Shown piece by piece: positions 42,713 through 48,823 of a stretch of 48,823 nucleotides of DNA. A model generated the notes under the pieces. The model worked only from the letters and a program-made list of their open reading frames with translations, was not told where the DNA came from and made no database searches. This stretch comes from Cladosporium sp. IMV 00045 (lineage: Eukaryota > Ascomycota > Dothideomycetes > Cladosporiales > Cladosporiaceae). Each line of letters begins with the position of its first letter. The stretch's first letter is position 1. Made by a program: the position numbers and the translations under genes. Where the stretch lies: NCBI GenBank assembly GCA_001931905.2, contig MSJI02000182.1, positions 1-48,823 on the forward strand, written 5' to 3'.

Positions 42713-43378
42713 TTCTCGTATTTGCCTTGACGTGCAGTCGGCGATCGACGCCAGGCATTGTTTCCCGGAGCCGAGCGGCAGTTGGTAGCGTGATGTTCTT
42801 CTCCATCAAACAGTACCTACACTCGTACCTATATGCAGTGGCAGCTGCACGAACGAAGTCTACAGTACGGGGTTGCAGAAAAGCACATGTACTGAGCTTT
42901 TTGTGAGGTAGCGATGAGGATGGCTAAAAATAGACTCGGACGATGATTTGACCTTGGTGGTCCTCCAAACCATAATATATCGATCCGACTTCAGCTCTTG
43001 CAAAGGAGATAAAGCAGACTTCTTACGCTTTCAATCAGTGGATATTGGAGAAGGATGAAGGATTAGGTTCCTCCAAATTTGCTCGAAGAATATCTAGGTA
43101 GTATGACTTGGTGTATTTAGCGAGAGCTCGATGCGTTCTTGCGAAGTTGAACGCTTCGAGGTATAAGTAGTAAGACCGCTGTGCCTGCTAGTCTGCAGAT
43201 GATTGAATTTGCTCGTCCACCTCGTAATCATGGACGAACACTCATCATCACTTCAAAGAGATTTCATAGAAGAAACATCAACATCATCAAAGGACAAACA
43301 AAACCCTACCACCCCCAAAATCCCAACCCCCAAGAACCCTCCAAAGAAAACCTATCAAATTTACCGCCTGCTCACCCC

Positions 43379-43956
43379 TCAACTCATCCATCGCATCCAT
43401 CGCCTCCACCTCCCCCCTTGCCCCGGCGTCTCAGGCACCTCAAACCCATACTCAACGAGCAAGTCAATAATCCCCTTATTCACATGCTTACACCACGTCT
43501 CAAAGTTCTCCGGTTTATTGAACTGGAGAAGAATAGTGTTAGTTAAAACCACTCAATCAACCCTCCTTCACAAATCCCTCAAGCAAGCCAACTTACCAAC
43601 TTATTCCCAAACCGCGCCGAATTCGGATCCACGCCCCTCCCCAGCAAAAACCTCACCATCCGCGCATCATTCCTAAACACAGCCAGCCCGATCGGATTGC
43701 CGTTATGTCGGAGCTCGTAATCGATCACATGCGGCCATTTCTGCAAAAACACCTCGTAGACTTCCGGACCGCCGTGGAGTGCGGCCAGATGGGCGTCGAG
43801 GCGAGGATTGTAAGCGGTAAAGCGCGTCTCGAGCAGCCATTTGAGCGTTGAGGCGTGCCCGTTGTGGGCGGCTGCGCAGACGAGGGCGTCTGTTTGGGTG
43901 GCGATGTCGGCTGGGGAGAGGTCTGGTGGTGGGAAGTTTTGGGAGATGGAGAGGGC
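43379..43956 (-). CDS. Ankyrin-repeat protein, 5' end unresolved
   Basis: Short ankyrin-repeat protein on the minus strand. Supported exons are 43956-43597 and 43522-43379, with a 74-base intron (GTAAGT...CCAG, phase 0). Helix-turn-helix repeats are visible in ALVCAAAHNGHASTLKWLLE, AHLAALHGGPEVYEVFLQ, and NPIGLAVFRNDARMVRFLLG followed by RGVDPNSARFGNK. The second exon adds WCKHVNKGIIDLLVEYGFEV and a basic end. The reading frame remains open upstream to 44226, but begins there at a TTG and becomes low complexity. A CTCCAG at about 43957-43962 could be the acceptor of a first intron, with a small exon near 44095 carrying the ATG. I therefore give only the part I can support. Its partner is unknown. 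Third positions go from C-rich to G/T-rich across the intron. Confidence 0.65.
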
Positions 43957-44453
43957 CTGGAGAGGTGAAGGAGGGAGAGGAGGTGGGTGATGTCGTGGGG
44001 ACAGCTTTGTTTGTGTGACCGGCCACGTGTGGTGTTGCCACGAACCAGGTGAAGGGATGAAACAAGGTCTGAAAGAAGGAAGGCACGAGTCACATGCATC
44101 CGCTCGCCGTGTCTGGACACCTGAAGGTATGATTCGGTCAAAACTTTTGGCTTCGTTGTTGTTCTCGCCTGCCTTCACTCGAAGCGGGAGGAGGCAAACG
44201 ACTATATGCTGAAGAAATAGAACCAAAAAAACACCCGCGGTGCTTCCGCTGAAAGAAAAAGCAGGTCAAATAAGAAAAAAATAACATAAAACGCCCGCTC
44301 CGCCAAACCCAAGAAGTGATTCAGATTGGTATGATCCCATAGTTACTTACACACGCGCGCAGACAACGCGCACACATTTTAGATGCTCAGCAAAGCCTCC
44401 CCCCTTTTCTTTTTTCATTCTCGCTCTCTTTTGCTTTTAGAGTTTTCCTTTCT
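43957..44453. other. Upstream part of the ankyrin gene and ILV2 3' region
   Basis: Probably contains a first exon and promoter of the ankyrin gene and the 3' untranslated region of ILV2, with A-rich stretches at 44225-44285. No separate gene seen. Confidence 0.45.
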
Positions 44454-46643
44454 TTACCTGCCGCTGCGCTCGCGAGTCCTCTGTCTGCGCTCCTTCTCCT
44501 TCTCGGCGTCGTAGACGAGGAACTCGTGCAGAGCGCTGCCACCGGGGACCATGGGCAGGACAGGCACCTTCTGGTCAGTGACGACCTCGAGCAGAGCGGG
44601 GCCGTCGCCGGAGCCCTCGATCAGCCATTGCAGGTCCTCTTCGAGGGAGCCGATCTTGGTGGTGCGTCGGGCGGGGATGCGCATGGACTCGGACAGCTTG
44701 ACGAAGTCGGGGTTGCGCTGGTGGGTGTGTGCGAAGCGGTCGTTGTAGAAGAGGGCTTGCCATTGGGTGACCATGCCTTGCTCTTCGTTGTTGAGGATGA
44801 TGATCTTAACGCCGATGTTGAACTCGGCCGCGGTGGCGAGCTCGGTCAGCGTCATGCTGAAGGAGGCGTCGCCGTCGATGTCGACGACGAGCTTGTTGGG
44901 CTGGGCGACCTTAGCACCGATGGCGGCAGGAAGACCGAAGCCCATGGTTCCAAGACCACCGGAGGTGATCATGGTGCGGGGAGACCTCCAGCGGAAGTGC
45001 TGGGCGGTCCACATCTGGTGCTGGCCGACACCGGTGGCGACGACGGTCTCCTCCTTGCGGTGAGCGGTCATGTCAGACAGCTTGCTGATGACGGTCTGGG
45101 GCTTGATGAGCGCGTCAGGGCCGTCCTCCTTCTCATAGGCCCAGGGGAAGCGCTCCTTCCAAGCCTTGATCTGACCAAACCATTCCGACCTCTGAGCTTC
45201 GGTCCTCGACTCGACCTGGGGAAGCATAAGCTTGAGGTTGGCGGTCACATCGCCCTCGACGGCCTCGGTGGCCTGGACGACCTTGTTGATGTTCTTGGGC
45301 ATGATGTCAAAGTGGATAATGCCACCGCGGCCTTCCTCGGCGGCCTTGCGTGCCTGGGGAGCGAAACGGGGGACGTGGCCAGTGATACGGTCATCAAAGC
45401 GGCCGCCGAGAGCAATGACCAAGTCAGCCTCCTGCATAGCCATGTTGGCGTATGCAGAGCCGTGCATACCCAGCATGTGGAGCGCCTTGGGGTCAAGCTC
45501 GTCGAATCCACCAAGACCCTGGAGAGTGGTGGTGACGGGAATCTGGGCCTTGTCCGAGAGCTCCTTCAGGAATTTGGGACCGTCGGGGTGGCCGAGAACA
45601 CCGGCACCAGCGTAGACGACGGGCTTCTTGGAGACGTTGATCAAGTCGGCGCAACGCTTAATGCTAGCCTCGAGCTGAGCGTTGGCAACTTCACGAGCGG
45701 CCTGGGTCGCAGCCGAAGGGTGAGCGGGGATGGTGGCGGAGGCAACGGGAATGGCGCGGTTCAGGACGGCACCAGTGACGTCTTTGGGCAGGTCGACAAG
45801 AACGGGGCCGGGGCGTCCAGAAGTGGCGATCTCGAATGCCTCGTTGATTCTCCTCGGCAGCTCAGCAATGTTCTTAACCATCACGTTCCACTTAGTGCAA
45901 GCACGAGAGATACCAATGACATCCGCCTCTTGGAAAGCGTCAGAGCCAATCGCAGTCGTGGGCACCTGTCCGCAGAAAACGACCATCGGGGTACCGTCCA
46001 TCAGGGCATCTTGCATAGGCGTGATCACGTTGGTCGCACCGGGGCCAGAGGTGACCAGGACAACACCAGTCTTTCCAGAAGCGCGAGCGTAGCCCTCAGC
46101 CATGTGACCTGCGCCCTGTTCGTGCCTGGGAAGGATGAAATCGAAGTGGTTGCTGTTGTAAATCGCATCGAAGACAGGGAGAATAGCGCCACCAGGGTAA
46201 CCGACTGTAATTTTTGTGTCAGCACTTCTCACCGAGTCTTGCTTATTCGTTACAAGTGTTCACTTACAGACGTGCTTAACGCCCTGCCTCAGCATCATCT
46301 CGTGGAAGATCTCACCACCCTTCATTCCAACGAAAGAGTGGTCCAGCTCGGGCTGGCGGTATGGTTGCAGCTGCTGCACATCGCGCGCCTTGGTGTCCTC
46401 GCGGTTGAAGGCAGGGCTAGGGATGGTGCGAGTTGCGGTCTGGGAGGAGGCGGTGGCGGCCTGCGCTTGCAGAGAGGCCTTTGCGGAGACATTGCGTTTG
46501 GCGGTGGTCTGGCTCTGGGGGGCGGTGGTGGGCGAGGATCTGTTGTAGGGAGACAGAGCTGCCATGGGCGAGGAAGTCGAAAGGTTTCGCCGAGCTCGGG
46601 GCAGGCATTGGAGCGCCTTTCTGGCGGATTGTGACTGCATCAT
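44454..46643 (-). CDS. ILV2: Acetolactate synthase (acetohydroxyacid synthase), catalytic subunit
   Basis: First common enzyme of valine, leucine and isoleucine synthesis; ThDP- and FAD-dependent, mitochondrial. Minus-strand exons are 46643-46268 and 46204-44454; the 63-base intron splits a Phe codon (phase 1). 708 residues. The first ~85 residues, rich in Ser, Arg, Ala and Gln (MMQSQSARKALQCLPRARRN), form the presequence. The catalytic glutamate is Glu154 in LPRHEQGAGHMAEGYARASG. The ThDP/Mg motif is VVDIDGDASFSMTLTELATA with NN after it. GQVPTTAIGSDAFQE and EEQGMVTQWQALFYNDRF carry the proline and tryptophan that line the herbicide-binding channel, both in wild-type form. Size and order match fungal Ilv2. 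A Gcn4/CpcA-type motif stands 106 bases before the start. It is divergent from the TRAPPC12-like gene. Confidence 0.96.
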
Positions 46644-46650
46644 GGCGACG

Positions 46651-46665
46651 GTGTGTGTGTGTGTG
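46651..46665. repeat. (GT)n microsatellite in the ILV2 leader
   Basis: Fifteen bases of alternating GT, just upstream of the ILV2 start codon; on the message this is a CA repeat. Confidence 0.8.
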
Positions 46666-46748
46666 GCAGTCTGGAGGGACGCCTGGAGTGGAGAGGGAAG
46701 AGGCTCTTTGTGGTGAGAGATGAAATAAAGAAGAGAGAGAGTAGAAAT

Positions 46749-46755
46749 TGAGTCA
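46749..46755. promoter_or_regulatory. TGAGTCA, Gcn4/CpcA-type amino acid control element
   Basis: Exact match to the TGA(C/G)TCA site bound by Gcn4/Cpc1/CpcA. It is 106 bases upstream of the ILV2 ATG, where a proximal activator site is expected. Cross-pathway control of ILV genes is established in yeast; activity here is an inference. Confidence 0.6.
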
Positions 46756-47443
46756 CTGGACCTGGCCGTGAATGGAACACACACACCTCCAGAGGAAACA
46801 GACAAGCGCCACCCAGGAAGGTTTTACGCGGGGACAGCCGATCTCTCTCTCGCAGCCAGCGATGTCGCTGTGAATGCTGACCAGAGCCGGCGCACAAGCC
46901 AATGACACTCCCGCGCCTCGGCGGCCAGACGGAAGTAGGATGCAGCTAGAGAAGGGAGTAGTGAAGTATGTCTGTGGGGATGTCACCAACTAGACAGTTG
47001 AAGGTGAGAAATGTTTCTAGACGTCGACGATGCGCTACGCCTGGCCTTACTAGCACAGTCAAGACAAGGCAAGAGATTGTCGAACAAGTGTTCCGATTGC
47101 TGAGAACTTGGTTTGCTGGCTATCAACGCATGTTTCTGTCATGAAATGCATATTTTCTGCTCTTTGAATCATCGCCTTCAGACCTCTCGATTCGGGCATA
47201 TGCCGACATACTTATAAGTACGGTCAGCGTGGGCAAGCTGGAAGAACAAGCAAGGACCACGACTCGTGATTTCGGCCTCAGGATAAACATTTACGCCTGA
47301 CCTTTAGAGGCTCCTACTACTTCACTTCACTTCACTTGCCCCACAACTATAGCGCCATTACTGCTTTGGATGGAATAGTTCATTTTCGTTGTAACTGCTC
47401 AGCAAAATCGATCCATCGAACAATCTCCTGCATCAACAACACC

Positions 47444-48823
47444 ATGGACTCAACATTATCACCCACAAACAGTGTCCGCCGTCAAGGCCGCAACATCTCC
47501 CATCCCCTGCCCAGACGCAGTACAGTAGGCCCGCTGGACGCTGCAGACGAGTGAGCCAGCCATCGCCTGATCGATTCGTACTGTACGCACAAAACTGACG
47601 ATGCAGCCCGCTAGCTGAGCAGCAGCCAGCACCAGCAACGCCAACAACAGGCTCGCAAGTAACCTCACCCGCCGTGTCGCCTCGACCGGGTATCGCCACC
47701 CGCTCCCTGCATTCGCCTTCAGCCTCGCACCCTCAATCCCGCGTACCCACCGCACATGTAGATCTATCATTCCTACTCGACCGCAGACTCTACCACCAAC
47801 TCCCATCCGACGACATCGCCCCCGGCTTCTTAGAATCCGTACACCAACCACCCATCGCAACACCCTTAGACGACCTAATCCAAGCCGGCCACTTCCGCCG
47901 CGCAGCCGAATCCGCCCTGACCGACCTCCTGGCAAGCAATCCCGGCGATGCCTCACGAATCTTCAAGCTCCTCTACACCCGCCTAGCCTGTCTGGTAGTG
48001 ACATCGCGCCCCGACCTCGCCGCCGACGAAGCCGTGCCCCTCTCCGACTTCCTCAACCGCAACACGCCCGAAGCGAGAGACATCCTCCCCCTCGTCCCCT
48101 GGGACCTCCGCCTCCTGCTCGTGCGCCTGCAATCCATCGCCGCAGCCGACGGCGGCCGCCGCGCCATCATGTCCCTCTACGCGCTGTCGGGCGAAGTACG
48201 GTCGCACATTTCCAGCGCGCGCGAAAGCGGCGACGAAACTTCTCTAAACCTCTGGAGCGCTCGCCTGCGCGACCTCGGCCTCCGAGTGGCCGACTCGCTC
48301 GTCGAAATCGGCGAGCTGGAAACCGCCTCTCGCCACCTCGACAGCCTGCTCGCCGCAGCAGCCGATCGCGACACCGATTCCGACGCCCTGCACACGCGCA
48401 AAGCGCTCCTGCAAATCCGCCTCGGCAACCTCACCCTCGCGCGCCAAACCCTCTCCCACCTCCCGCCCAGCCCCGCAAAGGACCTGCGCCACGCCCTCCT
48501 TCAAACCGCGCACGGCGACTTCGCCACTTCCGCGTCCACCTGGCGTTCCCTCGCCTCCCAATCACCCAGCAACGAACTCCTCGCGCAAAACGCCGCAACC
48601 TGCCTCCTCTACGCGAACCGCATCACGGAAGCGCGAGAGGTTCTGGAGACTCTGGCGCGGCGAACGGCGGCGTTCCCGGTGCTGCTGTTCAATTTGAGCA
48701 CGGTTTATGAGCTTTGTAGTGAAAGGGCGGGGGAGTTGAAGGGGGGTTTGGCGAGGGAGTTTGCGGCGAGGGCGCCGGGGGGGGAGACGGCGGGGTGTGG
48801 GGGGTGGGAGAGGGGGGTGGGGG
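47444..48823 (+). CDS. TRAPPC12-like TPR protein, 3' end outside window
   Basis: Predicted subunit of a TRAPP vesicle-tethering complex at the ER-Golgi. Exons are 47444-47550 and 47607 to the window end; the 56-base intron (GTGAGC...GCAG) splits an Asp codon. The ATG has the ideal context ACCATGG. A Ser/Pro/Thr-rich N terminus (about residues 1-80) precedes VDLSFLLDRRLYHQLP and DDLIQAGHFRRAAESALTDL, typical of the family. Helical TPR-like pairs follow, such as SLVEIGELETASRHLDSLLA, LLQIRLGNLTLARQTLSHLP and LLYANRITEAREVLETLARR. The last readable part, LFNLSTVYELCSERAGELKG with a Gly-Trp-Glu-Arg end, fits the C terminus of TRAPPC12, so little is missing. The last ~200 bases are very G-rich but the frame stays intact. 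About 441 codons are visible. Confidence 0.78.

Larger units (their letters stand above)
42177..43378. other. Intergenic, cerato-platanin upstream region
   Basis: 1.2 kb without a gene. It contains the cerato-platanin promoter, two CTAGGTAG half-sites (42402, 43094) and a tandem repeat at 42681-42712. Confidence 0.5.
46644..47443. other. Divergent promoter region, ILV2 / TRAPPC12-like
   Basis: 800 bases between the two start codons. The ILV2 side has a (GT)n tract and purine-rich sequence; the other side has three TTCAC units in tandem near 47321. No gene. Confidence 0.55.

Noticed and set aside
44526..46634. 702-codon open frame on the plus strand, antisense to ILV2
   Set aside because: ILV2 is clearly real on the other strand. 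Its strong use of C- and G-ending codons avoids TTA, CTA and TCA, which leaves the antisense frame free of stops. The antisense product has no recognisable domain and crosses the ILV2 intron.
48770..48823. Possible assembly artefact: dense G runs at the window end
   Set aside because: The TRAPPC12-like frame stays open through them and gives a plausible Gly-Trp-Glu-Arg end, so they fit the G-rich 3' bias seen in other genes.

Overview
This window is nuclear DNA of a filamentous ascomycete (Pezizomycotina, most likely Dothideomycetes; no rRNA or other marker fixes the genus). The evidence is spliced genes with short introns (about 49 to 75 bases, GT...AG), compact spacing, genes on both strands without operons, and families typical of the group: an FG-repeat Nic96 nucleoporin, a soluble Dpm1, a cerato-platanin, a DyP peroxidase and an aminoglycoside-phosphotransferase-like kinase. 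I traced about 21 protein genes and give exon boundaries where I could read them. I found no tRNA, rRNA, CRISPR array or intact transposon.

Layout. 1-9.2 kb: 3' end of TFIIB (+), HSL-type alpha/beta hydrolase (+), TBC RabGAP (-), divergent E2 ubiquitin-conjugating enzyme (-), BTB protein (+). 10.9-18.4 kb: large Nic96 nucleoporin (+), seipin (-), UstS-like glutathione transferase (-). 18.4-24.6 kb: gene-poor, with an APH-like kinase (+) and one doubtful hypothetical gene (-). 24.6-34.3 kb: mitochondrial enoyl reductase Etr1 (-), three unrecognised small proteins, a coiled-coil protein, dolichol-phosphate mannose synthase Dpm1 (-), and the U2 snRNP-associated SR140 homologue (+). 34.8-42.2 kb: an accessory-looking stretch with an SDR (-), DyP peroxidase (-), ACS-family MFS transporter (+) and cerato-platanin (-). 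43.4-48.8 kb: ankyrin-repeat protein (-), acetolactate synthase Ilv2 (-), and a TRAPPC12-like protein (+) that runs off the window.

Most genes are unrelated housekeeping functions: transcription initiation, splicing, nuclear pore, lipid droplets, mitochondrial fatty acid synthesis, ER glycosylation, branched-chain amino acids and vesicle traffic. I see no biosynthetic cluster with a backbone enzyme. Adjacent genes are often divergent (Dpm1/SR140, DyP/MFS, Ilv2/TRAPPC12) or convergent (Nic96/seipin, MFS/cerato-platanin).

The most unusual signal is compositional. In at least ten genes on both strands, synonymous sites go from C-rich in the 5' part to G-rich in the 3' part of the same gene, oriented with transcription. 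Other points of interest are a 168-codon in-frame extension before the expected Nic96 start, a protein with 19 tryptophans in 227 residues, and an amino-acid-control motif upstream of ILV2. I found no clear evidence of a wholly new multigene system.
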